Translations under genes and position numbers: made by a program
Source: Tannerella sp.
GTDB taxonomy: Bacteria; Bacteroidota; Bacteroidia; Bacteroidales; Tannerellaceae
DNA length: 44,568 nucleotides
Direction: 5' to 3'
Assembly (NCBI GenBank): GCA_031285685.1
Contig: JAITVS010000371.1
Location: 1-44,568, forward strand
Notes under the pieces: model-generated
Told to the model about the DNA's origin: nothing
Database searches by the model: none
The model's input: the letters and a program-made list of their open reading frames with translations, nothing else
Shown here: piece after piece, positions 25,743 through 35,617 of the stretch
Layout of the letters: each line of letters begins with the position of its first letter
How positions within the stretch are numbered: the stretch's first letter is position 1

Positions 25743-28700
25743 ATGAAAAAAAATGTATTAAACCGCTTGCCGGAGCAATCTATTTTAGGAAGATTCGGCA
25801 GGTATGGGGGGATAACCCTCTTTTTGATCTGCTTATGTGCTAATCCGTTATTAGCAAAAGTTGCTTACTCCCAGAGCATACAATTTAATTTTGATTTGAA
25901 AAATGTAACACTTGAACGGGTTTTTGATGAAATCCGTAAACAGAGTGAATTTGAATTCTTTTATAATAACGATCAGGTGAACGTATCTGAAAAGGTTAAT
26001 GTAAATGTCAAAAAAGCTTCAATAGAACAGGTTTTAGATGCTGTATTGGCGGATGAATACAAATACAAAATTGAAGACCGTTATATTTTGGTCAGTAAAA
26101 ATGAAAATGTAAAGGCTATTCCGGTTCAGGCTGTTCAGCAACAAGATCAAATAGTTATGGGTATTATTACGGATGCTTATAACGATCCTGTCACCGGAGC
26201 AAATATTGTTGTCAAAGGGACAAGCCGGGGGACAATCAGTGATTTTGATGGGAAATATTCCATTCAGGTGAATCCGGGAGAAACGCTTCTGTTTTCATAC
26301 CTCGGATTTCAGACTGTTGAACGGATTGTGAATAATGAAAAGAATATAGATATTCAAATGGCTGAAGATTCTCAAGCCCTTGATGAGGTTGTGGTGGTTG
26401 GATTTGGCGGCCAGCGGAAAGCTAATCTGACCGGCGCTGTAAGTTCGGTTAGAATGAATGAAACATTGGGCGATCGCCCCATTATTAATGCGGGAGATGC
26501 GCTACAGGGAGCTGTTCCGGGTCTTTTGGTTTCGGGAGGCCATGAAGTGGGAAAATCAAAAACGCTTCAAATCCGCGGAGCTTATTCGGTGGGGGTAAAA
26601 GTAGTGAAGGAAGACGGGACTGTTACCTATGGCGCTGATATTGCTCCGTTAGTCCTGATCGATAATGTGGAAGGCGACTTGAACATGTTGAACCCTGAAG
26701 ATATCGAATCCATTTCTGTCTTGAAAGATGCTGCTTCTGCCGCAATATACGGCGCGCGTGGAGCAGGAGGCGTGATCATTGTAAAAACCAAAGCTCCTAA
26801 ATCCGGAACGAGGTTTACAATGAATTATAATAATAACCTTTCTTTTGAAAGCGCCATCAATTTGCCTCAACAAGCGTCGTTGAATGATTATTTCCGGATG
26901 TATAAGGAAACAGGCGCCAGCAATTCATATTGGGCCGCCGGACAAGATATAGACACATGGGTTCAATTATTAGGTCAATATAAGAGTAATCCTTCTTCTT
27001 TGGATATTGTCGGAGATGGGATATATAAAAACCCTGCCGATGGTAAGGTTTATTATCTGAGAGAGCGTGATCCGTTCAAACAATTAGTGGAAACCAGTTT
27101 TATGCAAAACCATAATCTTTCGTTTGCAGGATCTTCCGATAAAGTCCGGTACCGTATGTCTGCCGGATTAGCAACACAGAATGGGCCGATGATGACGGAT
27201 AAGTATAAGAGACTGAATATCTCCTCCTTTATTTCTGCGGATTTATTTGAATGGTTTACACAGGAACTGGATATCAAGTACGCCAGTTCTGAAAAAAGTG
27301 TCCCGAAGGCACAGGGACAGTCAGGTATTTTTAGTACCCGCTTACTGTCTTATACACCGGAGGGGATTATTCCCGGAGATTTGTATGGTTTGGACGGGAA
27401 CTATCCGACCGATACCCCATTGAATAGTTTGATTTATGGTGGTTATCCGACAACGATCGTTGCGAATCCCCGTATTTTCACCAAATCGATTTTCAAGCCT
27501 TTTGACGGTTTTGAAGCAGTTTTTGAATATACGTTTGACAAAAAAGATACCCGATACGACTATTATACCGGACAATACACTACTACCAGTATTCAGCAAA
27601 GTACGCTGTTAGCTCCCGGTAAAATTACTTATACGAAGCAGCATTATTTTACGGATTACAATGCGATCAACCTGTATGGTACATATACGAAAGATTGGAA
27701 AGATCATAATTTTAAGTTGATGGTAGGTTTTAACCAGGAGTCCAGCCATTATGAAATGCTGGAGGCTAAAGTTGAAGGACAATCTGTAATCAGTGTGCCT
27801 TCTTTGGAGAGGACATCCGCCGACGGCAAATATCCTACTGAAAAATATGAGGAAGTCGCACTTCGTGGCGTTTTTGCAAGATTCAATTATAACTACCAAA
27901 ACCGATATTTATTTGAATTTAACGGAAGGTATGATGGTTCTTCCAAATTTCCAAAAGGTGAACGTTTCGGATTTTTCCCGTCGTTCTCCGCTGGATGGAA
28001 TGTGGCTGAAGAATCATTTATGCAAGGCTGGAAAGGCTGGATGAATGCTTTGAAATTGCGTGTATCATGGGGTAATCTTGGAAACCAGAATATTAATCCG
28101 TACACTTATTTACCGACAATGGCTTCGGGAGTCTGGGCGGCCAGTGGAGATAATTGGTTAAACGGTGGAGCGCAGGTAAATTATATCGATCCTCCGGAAT
28201 TGGTGCGTACTAATTTTACCTGGGAAACCGTTGAAACAATCGATGGTGGAATTGACATTACGTTGTTTAAAAATCGTCTGAGCGGATCTTATGACTGGTA
28301 TCAGCGTAATACAAAAGGGATGTTGGCTCCGGGTATGCAACTTCCCGGAGTTGTCGGAGCTTCCGCTCCTTACCAGAATACGGCTGATATGCGTACTCGC
28401 GGTTGGGAAGCAAGCATTAGCTGGAATGATCAGATTGGTCCGGTTGGGTACCGTTTCGGATTCAATATTTCCGATTACACGTCGGAGATTACAAAATACG
28501 ACGACAACAGTGCGAAGATACTTAAAACGGGAGACACCTGGAACTATTATCCGGGACGTGTTCTGGGTGAGATCTGGGGATATGTAGTTGACGGATTTTA
28601 TACAATTGATGATTTTCAGAATACAACAACCTGGCAATTGAAAGATGATGTCACGAAAATTCAGGGCAATACGAATACGTTGAGGCCCGGGGATTATAAA

Positions 28701-29324
28701 TACAAGAACCTGAGTGACGCGGGAGATCAGACGCCTGCCAATACAATTACGGAAGGGGCAGGAACCGCCGGTGATCCGGGAGACCGAAAAATTATCGGAA
28801 ACGATCAGCCTCGTTATCTGTTCGGAGCGACTTTGGGCGTGAATTATAAAGGTTTTGATTTGTCTGCTGTATTACAGGGAGTCGGTAAACGAGACTATTG
28901 GCTGGGAGAAACGGCTTATCTTCCATTCCAGGCAGGTGATATGTTTACCACCGTTGCCGACTATCAGCTAAATTATTGGAGTCCGGTTGATCTTGATAAT
29001 GGAGATTATCAGGCGGCAAATCCGAATGCTCTTTTACCTCGTATTTATAATCAAGCGACTGCTAATGCATGGAGTTCAAATAAAAGGGTGAACGACAGGT
29101 TATTATCTAATGCAGCTTATTTGCGTATAAAAAATGTGACTCTTTCTTACAATTTTGATTCTGTTGTTTTACGCAAGATCCAACTCAGTGGCCTGAAACT
29201 CTTTGTGGGTGTTGAAAATCTGGCGACATTCTCTTCATTGCCGCATGGCTATGATCCTGAAACCGTAAGCTGGACTTTCCCCGCGTACCGTACGGTCTCA
29301 TTCGGTTTAAGTGTAACCCTTTAA
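25743..29324 (+). CDS. SusC/RagA-family TonB-dependent outer-membrane receptor with STN signalling domain
   Basis: The 1193-residue protein has an N-terminal signal (ITLFLICLCANPLLA). Residues about 45-125 form an STN domain (FDLKNVTLERVFDEIRKQSEFEFFYNN, shown in part), which in such receptors reports loading to FecR. A carboxypeptidase-D-like repeat follows (ITDAYNDPVTGANIVVKGTSRGTISDFDGKY, in part), then the EVVVVGFG motif, the plug (LQIRGAYSVG; PLVLIDNVEG; ISVLKDAASAAIYGARGAGGVIIVKTK, in parts) and a long beta-barrel ending in the aromatic-poor but correct C-terminus VSFGLSVTL. It imports oligosaccharides with SusD as its lid. The STN domain, and the fecI-fecR pair upstream, show control by an ECF sigma factor rather than a hybrid two-component regulator. 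Confidence 0.96.
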   Translation: MKKNVLNRLPEQSILGRFGRYGGITLFLICLCANPLLAKVAYSQSIQFNFDLKNVTLERVFDEIRKQSEFEFFYNNDQVNVSEKVNVNVKKASIEQVLDAVLADEYKYKIEDRYILVSKNENVKAIPVQAVQQQDQIVMGIITDAYNDPVTGANIVVKGTSRGTISDFDGKYSIQVNPGETLLFSYLGFQTVERIVNNEKNIDIQMAEDSQALDEVVVVGFGGQRKANLTGAVSSVRMNETLGDRPIINAGDALQGAVPGLLVSGGHEVGKSKTLQIRGAYSVGVKVVKEDGTVTYGADIAPLVLIDNVEGDLNMLNPEDIESISVLKDAASAAIYGARGAGGVIIVKTKAPKSGTRFTMNYNNNLSFESAINLPQQASLNDYFRMYKETGASNSYWAAGQDIDTWVQLLGQYKSNPSSLDIVGDGIYKNPADGKVYYLRERDPFKQLVETSFMQNHNLSFAGSSDKVRYRMSAGLATQNGPMMTDKYKRLNISSFISADLFEWFTQELDIKYASSEKSVPKAQGQSGIFSTRLLSYTPEGIIPGDLYGLDGNYPTDTPLNSLIYGGYPTTIVANPRIFTKSIFKPFDGFEAVFEYTFDKKDTRYDYYTGQYTTTSIQQSTLLAPGKITYTKQHYFTDYNAINLYGTYTKDWKDHNFKLMVGFNQESSHYEMLEAKVEGQSVISVPSLERTSADGKYPTEKYEEVALRGVFARFNYNYQNRYLFEFNGRYDGSSKFPKGERFGFFPSFSAGWNVAEESFMQGWKGWMNALKLRVSWGNLGNQNINPYTYLPTMASGVWAASGDNWLNGGAQVNYIDPPELVRTNFTWETVETIDGGIDITLFKNRLSGSYDWYQRNTKGMLAPGMQLPGVVGASAPYQNTADMRTRGWEASISWNDQIGPVGYRFGFNISDYTSEITKYDDNSAKILKTGDTWNYYPGRVLGEIWGYVVDGFYTIDDFQNTTTWQLKDDVTKIQGNTNTLRPGDYKYKNLSDAGDQTPANTITEGAGTAGDPGDRKIIGNDQPRYLFGATLGVNYKGFDLSAVLQGVGKRDYWLGETAYLPFQAGDMFTTVADYQLNYWSPVDLDNGDYQAANPNALLPRIYNQATANAWSSNKRVNDRLLSNAAYLRIKNVTLSYNFDSVVLRKIQLSGLKLFVGVENLATFSSLPHGYDPETVSWTFPAYRTVSFGLSVTL

Positions 29325-29337
29325 TTTTGAAGATAGT

Positions 29338-31320
29338 ATGAAAAAAATAATTATATCAGCATTCATCGTTTTATCCGGGACATTTTTCTTCTCCTGTGAT
29401 GACGATTTTTTGGATCGTGAACCGGTCACTGATCTGTCGGAGGCGAACGCGTTTTTGACTTACTCTACTTATCAGGATTATATGTGGAAGTGCTATGCTA
29501 TGTTTTCTGATAAATCAATTGTAACTTCCACGAATACAACCGGTTCGGAATCTTGTTATAGAGGTGATTTTTGGGCTGGATATTTAGGGAAAACCGGATC
29601 CCAGAACCAATACTCCATAAAAACGGTAACCCCTTCAACCGATGACAACGGCTGGGATTTCGGCTATATTCGTCGTGTCAATATCATGCTTTCGCATCTG
29701 GATGATGGTGTCTTAACGGCTGATGAAACTGACCATTGGCGTGCTGTAGGCTATTTGTTCCATTCGTTTTGGTATATGGAACTGATTGACCGCTTTAATG
29801 ATGTGCCTTGGGTGGATGTTGTCCTGACCGATGAAACGCCCGAAAATTTAGGACCCCGCATGCCGCGCAAAGAAGTTGCCGACAAAGTTCTGGAACGTTT
29901 GATATGGGCGGAAGCCAATATTGATAAAAAAAATGATGGGGACAATACGGTTAATGGAGATGTCGTGCGCGCTGTTATTTCCCGCTTTGCATTGCGTGAA
30001 GCGACCTGGCGTAAATATCATGGATTAGGTGATTTTGATAAGTATTTTACGGCCTGCGCTACTTATTCTGAAAAGTTGATGTCTAAATATACTACGCTTT
30101 ATAAAGGGGTAGATAAGAATGCAGCAGGCAATCCGGTTCCTGCGGCAGGATATGGAGAATTATGGACTACACCGAGTTTGAAAGGGATTCCGGGTGTCAT
30201 ACTTTACAAAGAATTGGATTATCCGTTGACAAGTTCCCGTTTCTCTGATTATGAACATATTGCCGCTCATGATGTGGAAATGCCGAAACATACGATTGAT
30301 ATGTATTTATGCAAAGATGGGAAAACGATTTCCAATTCATCTTTGTATGCCGGAGATAAAGATCCGTATGCTACGTTCCGTAATCGCGATCCTCGTCTCT
30401 ATCATGTGGTACAACCTCCTTTTAAGGCGCTTTCGGGTAAAGGAACAGACGCGGATTTGACAGCTCCTTACCTTCCTTCCGACGGAAATTGGCATTATGT
30501 TACACCTGCGGCAGATGATCCTGATCGTGAATACATTGATATTATGGGTATAAACAATGCTCAGGGTTCATCCCGTCCTGCCGGTGGGGATCCGGCTCAG
30601 GGAATGAAACGATTGCCAACACAAAACTGGGGTAATTCACCATTAAATGAGAGTCCTCACTTCATTGGCTTTGGAGTTGCATTTCAGGCTTGTCGTACGG
30701 GTTATTATGTTTGGAAATTCTATGCGAATTGGGAAGAAAACGGAAATAAACCGACCAGTAAATCAGACTTTCCTATTTTCAAGATTGAAGAGGTATTGTT
30801 GAATTATGCCGAATGTTTATATGAGCAAGGAAAATTCACACAGGAAATTGCCGACAGAACAATCAATTTGTTGCGCGCCCGCGCTGGTGTGGCCGAGATG
30901 GTTGTTGCGGAAATTACTGACTCTTTTGATCCGAATCGCGGGACTGATGACAGCGGAGCTAAAATTGATCCGGTGCTTTGGGAAATCCGCCGTGAACGTA
31001 TGATTGAATTGATGGGTGAGGGATTTGGTTTTTATGATGTTCGCCGTTGGAAATCCGCCAAATGGTATATTAATCGCCAGCAGTATGGTATGTGGACGAG
31101 TAATGTCGATTATCTGGCTTCTTTCCAGGTAATTGATGCTCCCGGAGCCACTCCCCGTAAAGACGGTGAGCCGGGATATATTTATCGGTATGCCGATCCG
31201 GTTGCCAGCGGTTTAGGTTGGATCGATCAATATTATCTGTATTGTGTTCCTACGAATGAAATCATATTGAATCCGAATCTGGCTCCGAATAATCCGGGCT
31301 GGCCGACCCCTACTGATTAA
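29338..31320 (+). CDS. SusD/RagB-family glycan-binding lipoprotein
   Basis: A 660-residue surface lipoprotein (FFFSCDDDF, Cys20, followed by acidic residues typical of surface export). It shows the SusD pattern: an N-terminal FLDREPVTDLSEANAFLTYSTYQDYMWKCYAMF helix (shown in part), the VRAVISRFALREATWRKYHG TPR-like segment, a central binding lobe, and the C-terminal ILLNYAECLYEQGKF-like helix (EEVLLNYAECLYEQGKF) followed by IRRERMIELMGEGFGFYDVRRW. At 660 residues it is longer than starch-binding SusD (about 550). It begins 13 bases after susC and ends before a strong terminator, so the pair forms the main transport unit. Confidence 0.95.
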   Translation: MKKIIISAFIVLSGTFFFSCDDDFLDREPVTDLSEANAFLTYSTYQDYMWKCYAMFSDKSIVTSTNTTGSESCYRGDFWAGYLGKTGSQNQYSIKTVTPSTDDNGWDFGYIRRVNIMLSHLDDGVLTADETDHWRAVGYLFHSFWYMELIDRFNDVPWVDVVLTDETPENLGPRMPRKEVADKVLERLIWAEANIDKKNDGDNTVNGDVVRAVISRFALREATWRKYHGLGDFDKYFTACATYSEKLMSKYTTLYKGVDKNAAGNPVPAAGYGELWTTPSLKGIPGVILYKELDYPLTSSRFSDYEHIAAHDVEMPKHTIDMYLCKDGKTISNSSLYAGDKDPYATFRNRDPRLYHVVQPPFKALSGKGTDADLTAPYLPSDGNWHYVTPAADDPDREYIDIMGINNAQGSSRPAGGDPAQGMKRLPTQNWGNSPLNESPHFIGFGVAFQACRTGYYVWKFYANWEENGNKPTSKSDFPIFKIEEVLLNYAECLYEQGKFTQEIADRTINLLRARAGVAEMVVAEITDSFDPNRGTDDSGAKIDPVLWEIRRERMIELMGEGFGFYDVRRWKSAKWYINRQQYGMWTSNVDYLASFQVIDAPGATPRKDGEPGYIYRYADPVASGLGWIDQYYLYCVPTNEIILNPNLAPNNPGWPTPTD

Positions 31321-31328
31321 ACTTGTTT

Positions 31329-31358
31329 AAAAAGGCTGCCGTTTAGACAGCCTTTTTC
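31329..31358 (+). terminator. Intrinsic terminator after susD
   Basis: AAAAAGGCTG pairs with CAGCCTTTTT around a short loop and ends in a T run. It closes the sigma-fecR-susC-susD unit and separates it from the sulfatase gene, which has its own promoter. Confidence 0.8.
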
Positions 31359-31465
31359 TATTTTGTACTAAATTCGCACAATGAAACGAGCGTTTATTAA
31401 CTCAAGATTACTTCACTTTGTAAAGTGGCCTTCGGTTCAACATTTAAAATTTGGAATCTGGAATG

Positions 31466-31496
31466 TTGAGTCATGCGAGGTTCTGTGTTACCTTCG
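31466..31496 (+). promoter_or_regulatory. Candidate promoter of the sulfatase gene
   Basis: TTG at 31466-31468 and TACCTTCG at 31489-31496 are 20 nt apart. The -7 element differs from TAnnTTTG by one base. The ATG at 31521 follows after 24 bases. Confidence 0.55.
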
Positions 31497-31520
31497 TGTA
31501 AAAACATTATTTATATACAT

Positions 31521-32948
31521 ATGAAACTATCAGGAAAACAAACATTGACTTTAGCCCTTTGCGGGACGAGTGTGGTGCTTGCCCACGCGGGAGAAAAATC
31601 AGAAAAGGCTAAGAGTAACAAAACTAATATCATCTATATTCTTGCGGACGATTTAGGCTATGGCGATCTGAGTTGTTATGGGCAAACTAAATTTGCTACA
31701 CCCAATCTGGACGCTTTGGCTACCCAGGGATTAAGGTTTACGAACCATTATGCCGGTTGTACGGTTAGCGCGCCGTCGCAGTGCTCGTTGATGACGGGTC
31801 TGCATACGGGACATGCTCCTATTCGGGGGAACAACTCTGTGAGAATTGATGGTGAAGTTTACGACACAGCGTTGCCGGAAAAATACAAAACCGTTGCGGA
31901 ATGTCTCAAAGAACAGGATTATACGACAGCCTGTATCGGTAAATGGGGTTTGGGCGGACCCGGTACGGAAGGACATCCTAACAACCAGGGATTTGATTAT
32001 TTTTATGGACACCTCGGACAAGGACATGCCCACTTTTATTATCCCCAATTCATGTTTGAAAATGATCAAAAAATAACCCTGAATATTGATCCGAAAGAGA
32101 AGAAGTATTACTCCGAGGATTTATTTATGGAAAAGGCTACCCGATTTATTATGGAGAACAAGGATCAACCTTTTTTCCTTTATCTTTCCGTCACAATCCC
32201 GCATGCCGAGTTGATTGTTCCGGATGATGAATTAGAGAAATTCAAAGGAATGTACGATGAACCGAGTCCATGGCCTCCGGGGCAACATTACGCGGGAGAA
32301 TTCGGCGGGCAACCCTATCCGCGGGCTGCATTTGCAGCCATGATTACCCGTTTAGACGGGGATGTGGGTCGTATTCGCCAACTATTGGAAGAATTGGGAA
32401 TCGATCAGAATACGTTGATTATTTTCACTTCCGACAACGGTCCGCATAAAGAAGGCGGCGCTGATCCCGAATTTTTCAACAGTGGCGGTGGCTTGCGCGG
32501 AATTAAAAGGGACTTGTACGAAGGAGGTATTCGCGTACCGATGATTGCTTACTGGCCCGGGGTTATTCAGCCCGGAAGGACAATTGATATGCCTTCTGCT
32601 TTCTGGGATGTACTTCCGACATTTTGTGAGATCAGTGGGGCTAAAATACCCAAAGGATTAGATGGAATTTCTTTTCTTCCTGATCTGAAAGGAAAAAAGA
32701 GAAAAGAGCACGATTATTTTTATTGGGAATTTCATGAAAGTCCCAGCCAGGCTGTGAGAAGAGGAAACTGGAAAGCTGTTCGTAAAAATATAGAATCCGA
32801 TCCGGCGACGGAGCTTTATGACTTGTCTGTTGATCCGGGAGAAGCGGATAATATTGCTGTGTCTTATCCTAATATCGTCACAAAATTGGAAAAACTCATG
32901 AAGGTATCTCATACGAATGATACTCAATGGAAATTTCCTGAAAACTGA
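31521..32948 (+). CDS. Arylsulfatase-like enzyme (S1 type) with altered Ser-type active-site motif
   Basis: From the ATG at 31521 the product has 475 residues, with a signal peptide (LTLALCGTSVVLAHA). The sulfatase fold is plain: NIIYILADDLGYGDLSCYGQ (metal-binding Asp pair), CTVSAPSQCSLMTGLHTGH, CIGKWGLGG, FFLYLSVTIPHAELIVPD (His), IIFTSDNGPHKEGG (Asp-Asn metal ligands), GGLRGIKRDLYEGGIRVPMIAYWPG, and a C-terminal LYDLSVDPGEADNIA. The residue to be oxidised to formylglycine is Ser83. The consensus is (C/S)-x-P-x-R; here it reads Ser83-Ala-Pro-Ser-Gln87, so the Arg that helps both maturation and catalysis is Gln. A Ser-type motif needs an anaerobic sulfatase-maturating enzyme, not in this window. 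Placement after SusC/SusD suggests a sulfated glycan, if the enzyme is active. Confidence 0.9.
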   Translation: MKLSGKQTLTLALCGTSVVLAHAGEKSEKAKSNKTNIIYILADDLGYGDLSCYGQTKFATPNLDALATQGLRFTNHYAGCTVSAPSQCSLMTGLHTGHAPIRGNNSVRIDGEVYDTALPEKYKTVAECLKEQDYTTACIGKWGLGGPGTEGHPNNQGFDYFYGHLGQGHAHFYYPQFMFENDQKITLNIDPKEKKYYSEDLFMEKATRFIMENKDQPFFLYLSVTIPHAELIVPDDELEKFKGMYDEPSPWPPGQHYAGEFGGQPYPRAAFAAMITRLDGDVGRIRQLLEELGIDQNTLIIFTSDNGPHKEGGADPEFFNSGGGLRGIKRDLYEGGIRVPMIAYWPGVIQPGRTIDMPSAFWDVLPTFCEISGAKIPKGLDGISFLPDLKGKKRKEHDYFYWEFHESPSQAVRRGNWKAVRKNIESDPATELYDLSVDPGEADNIAVSYPNIVTKLEKLMKVSHTNDTQWKFPEN

Positions 32949-33053
32949 AAAATATTTCGGAAACAAGATAATTTATTTCACATAGGATTGCTAATTACGG
33001 ACGAAACCCATTGTACCGAAGTGTTTTAATGATTAAATAATATAAAATTTGCT

Positions 33054-33061
33054 TACCTTTG
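33054..33061 (+). promoter_or_regulatory. -7 element of the serine acetyltransferase gene
   Basis: TACCTTTG is an exact match to TAnnTTTG, 26 bases before the ATG at 33088. The -33 region is A+T-rich without a clear TTTG. Confidence 0.6.
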
Positions 33062-33087
33062 TCTTTCTAATGAAATAAAATTAAAAA

Positions 33088-33978
33088 ATGACTCAATTAG
33101 CAGATCTTATTCAGAAAAATATCGAGGCGTTAAATGACTGCGAATGCAATGAATATAAAAATATTCCGCAAAAAGACGGGCAGTCGCTTCCCAATATGAC
33201 AAAATTGAAAGAGTTCATATTCCTTGTGAAGGAAATTGTTTTCCCCGGGTTTTTCAGCGAAGCCGGTTCTAATGGAAGTACGCGAAAATATTATCTCGGT
33301 ATGCAAATGGAAAAATTAAATTCTTTGCTTACCGAACAGATCCGGAATAGTCTACTTTTTTTTACGGAACGTGAATCTGATGTGTTGGATGCAGGAGATG
33401 CGGAGTTATTAGCCATGTCTTTTCTTGAGAAAGTTCCGAAAATCAAGCGCCTGCTTTGTACGGATGTACAGGCGATGTTTGATAATGATCCTGCTGCTAA
33501 AAGTACAGGCGAAGTTATCATCTGTTATCCGAGTATTCAGGCTATGATCCATTACCGTGTGGCTCACGAATTATTGCTGTTGGGAATTCCTGTTTTACCC
33601 CGTATTATTACCGAATTGGCGCATTCAGCTACAGGTATAGATATCCATCCCGGAGCGCAGATCGGAGAATATTTCAGTATAGACCACGGAACGGGTGTCG
33701 TAATCGGAGAAACGGCAATCATAGGCAATCATGTTAATCTATACAAAGGGGTTACGCTGGGTGCGAAAAATTTTGTTCTGGATGAATGCGGTAATCCGAA
33801 AAATGTTCCCCGTCATCCGATTATTGAGGATAATGTGGTAATCTACTCCAATGCTACGGTTCTGGGGCGTATTACGATTGGACATGACTCTGTTATCGGG
33901 GGTAACGTTTGGTTAACAAACGGCGTTCCGCCACATTCGCGTGTATTGCAGCAAAAGGCCTCTTCAGGCGAAATTTGA
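33088..33978 (+). CDS. cysE: Serine O-acetyltransferase
   Basis: The 296-residue enzyme acetylates serine with acetyl-CoA to O-acetylserine, the precursor of cysteine. The N-terminal helical part (about 1-185) carries [30 protein letters not shown] (shown by its ends [16 protein letters not shown] and LPRII). The left-handed beta-helix follows with hexapeptide repeats: [31 protein letters not shown] (ends: [24 protein letters not shown]) with the catalytic Asp-His, then LYKGVTLGA and [19 protein letters not shown]. This is the longer, EpsC/plant-like type common in Bacteroidota. The neighbouring gene ahcY also belongs to sulfur-amino-acid metabolism, though each has its own promoter. Confidence 0.93.
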   Translation: MTQLADLIQKNIEALNDCECNEYKNIPQKDGQSLPNMTKLKEFIFLVKEIVFPGFFSEAGSNGSTRKYYLGMQMEKLNSLLTEQIRNSLLFFTERESDVLDAGDAELLAMSFLEKVPKIKRLLCTDVQAMFDNDPAAKSTGEVIICYPSIQAMIHYRVAHELLLLGIPVLPRIITELAHSATGIDIHPGAQIGEYFSIDHGTGVVIGETAIIGNHVNLYKGVTLGAKNFVLDECGNPKNVPRHPIIEDNVVIYSNATVLGRITIGHDSVIGGNVWLTNGVPPHSRVLQQKASSGEI

Positions 33979-34040
33979 GGCAGGGTTGGTGTTGGAAATA
34001 GGCTACGTCTCCATACGCTTCAAAAGTAAAAATAAATTAC

Positions 34041-34048
34041 TACATTTG
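34041..34048 (+). promoter_or_regulatory. -7 element of ahcY
   Basis: TACATTTG matches TAnnTTTG and lies 30 bases before the ATG at 34078. No TTTG is found at the expected -33 distance. The leader would be short (about 24 nt), too short for a known SAM or SAH riboswitch. Confidence 0.55.
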
Positions 34049-34077
34049 CGGACTTTAAATACAGTAATATAAAATTT

Positions 34078-35496
34078 ATGTCACAATTATTTCCAAATGA
34101 TCTGCCTTATAAAGTGGCGGATATCCAATTGGCTGATTTCGGACGCAAAGAGATCGAAATCGCCGAACACGAAATGCCGGGTCTGATGGCCCTACGGGAA
34201 AAGTACGAAGGTAAGCAGCCGCTGAAAGGTGCGCGTATCATGGGATCGTTGCATATGACGATACAGACAGCCGTACTTATCGAAACATTGGTAAGCTTAG
34301 GCGCGGAAGTACGCTGGGCAAGTTGTAATATTTTTTCTACGCAGGATCACGCGGCAGCGGCTATCGCGGCAGCGGGTATTCCTGTTTTTGCCTGGAAGGG
34401 TGAAACGCTGGAAGAATATTGGTGGTGTACCGATCAGGCTTTGCGTTTTCCGGAAGGAAAAGGCCCGAATCTGATCGTAGATGACGGTGGGGACGCTTCT
34501 CTGCTTTTCCATTGGGGTTACAAAGCGGAAAATGACGCTTCAACGATTGATCGCAAAGGTGGTAATCACGAAGAACAGGTTATCCTTGATACATTAAAAG
34601 AAATTCTGGCCGAAGATCCGCAGCGCTGGCATCGTATGGTTGCTGAAATGAAAGGCGTTTCGGAAGAAACGACAACAGGTGTGCACCGTTTGTATCAGAT
34701 GATGGAACGCGGTGAATTACTTGTTCCGGCAATCAATGTGAACGACTCGGTAACCAAATCCAAATTTGATAATCTGTATGGATGCCGTGAATCATTGGCT
34801 GACGGGATCAAACGTGCTACGGATGTGATGATTGCCGGGAAAGTCGTGGTTGTCGCAGGTTATGGCGATGTGGGTAAAGGTTGTGCGCATTCCATGCGTT
34901 CGTACGGAGCCAGGGTAATTGTTACCGAAATTGATCCGATTTGCGCTTTACAGGCTGCGATGGAAGGTTTTGAGGTGACTACGATGGAAGAGGCAGTTAA
35001 AGAAGGAAATATTTTTGTTACGACTACCGGAAACCGCGATATCATCACAATTGATCACATGAAAGCCATGCCGGATCAGGCGATTGTTTGTAATATCGGT
35101 CATTTTGACAATGAAATACAGGTGAATCAATTGGTTAACTTCCCGGGGATCAGGCATACGAATATCAAACCGCAGGTAGATAAATATGCTTTTCCTGACG
35201 GACATGCTATTTTCTTATTGGCCGAAGGTCGTCTGGTGAACTTAGGTTGTGCAACCGGACATCCGTCGTTTGTAATGAGTAATTCATTTACAAATCAGAC
35301 ACTGGCACAAATCGAATTGTGGCAAAATGCTTATGCAATAGATGTTTATCGTTTGCCGAAACATTTGGATGAAGAGGTGGCGCGTTTACACCTGGAACGT
35401 ATCGGGGTGAAATTGACAAAATTGACGAAAGACCAGGCCGATTATATCGGTGTTCCGGTAGAGGGACCGTATAAGGCAGATCATTATCGTTATTAA
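34078..35496 (+). CDS. ahcY: Adenosylhomocysteinase (S-adenosyl-L-homocysteine hydrolase)
   Basis: The 472-residue NAD-dependent enzyme splits S-adenosylhomocysteine into adenosine and homocysteine, removing the by-product of methylation. Motifs visible: [23 protein letters not shown] (ends: [13 protein letters not shown]), [17 protein letters not shown], the substrate loop [38 protein letters not shown], the NAD-binding [31 protein letters not shown], and the C-terminal [10 protein letters not shown]. The internal insertion present in the plant- and proteobacterial-type enzymes is seen around residues 150-190. A strong two-way terminator follows. Confidence 0.96.
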   Translation: MSQLFPNDLPYKVADIQLADFGRKEIEIAEHEMPGLMALREKYEGKQPLKGARIMGSLHMTIQTAVLIETLVSLGAEVRWASCNIFSTQDHAAAAIAAAGIPVFAWKGETLEEYWWCTDQALRFPEGKGPNLIVDDGGDASLLFHWGYKAENDASTIDRKGGNHEEQVILDTLKEILAEDPQRWHRMVAEMKGVSEETTTGVHRLYQMMERGELLVPAINVNDSVTKSKFDNLYGCRESLADGIKRATDVMIAGKVVVVAGYGDVGKGCAHSMRSYGARVIVTEIDPICALQAAMEGFEVTTMEEAVKEGNIFVTTTGNRDIITIDHMKAMPDQAIVCNIGHFDNEIQVNQLVNFPGIRHTNIKPQVDKYAFPDGHAIFLLAEGRLVNLGCATGHPSFVMSNSFTNQTLAQIELWQNAYAIDVYRLPKHLDEEVARLHLERIGVKLTKLTKDQADYIGVPVEGPYKADHYRY

Positions 35497-35540
35497 TTTG
35501 GTAAACAGAGCCTTGCTTTAATATATAGGCCGGGCATTTA

Positions 35541-35584
35541 AAAAAATCAGGCGGGTGTAAATAAAAACACCCGCCTGATTTTTT
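35541..35584. terminator. Bidirectional terminator between ahcY and the flavin-reductase-like gene
   Basis: Positions 35541-35558 and 35567-35584 are exact 18-base reverse complements, with a G+C-rich core (CAGGCGGGTGT) and A/T runs at both outer ends. This suits termination of ahcY (plus) and of the convergent lipoprotein gene (minus). Confidence 0.88.
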
Positions 35585-35617
35585 ATTCAGTTATGAGATT
35601 GAATTATCTGAATAATA

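Noticed and set aside
31414-31427. Inverted repeat CACTTT-GT-AAAGTG upstream of the sulfatase
   Set aside because: Six-base arms of this kind arise often by chance in A+T-rich DNA, and it is about 40 bases upstream of the -33 box with no second copy.
33979-34077. Possible SAM or SAH riboswitch before ahcY
   Set aside because: The -7 element at 34041 leaves a leader of about 24 nt, too short for these aptamers, and no stem structure is visible.
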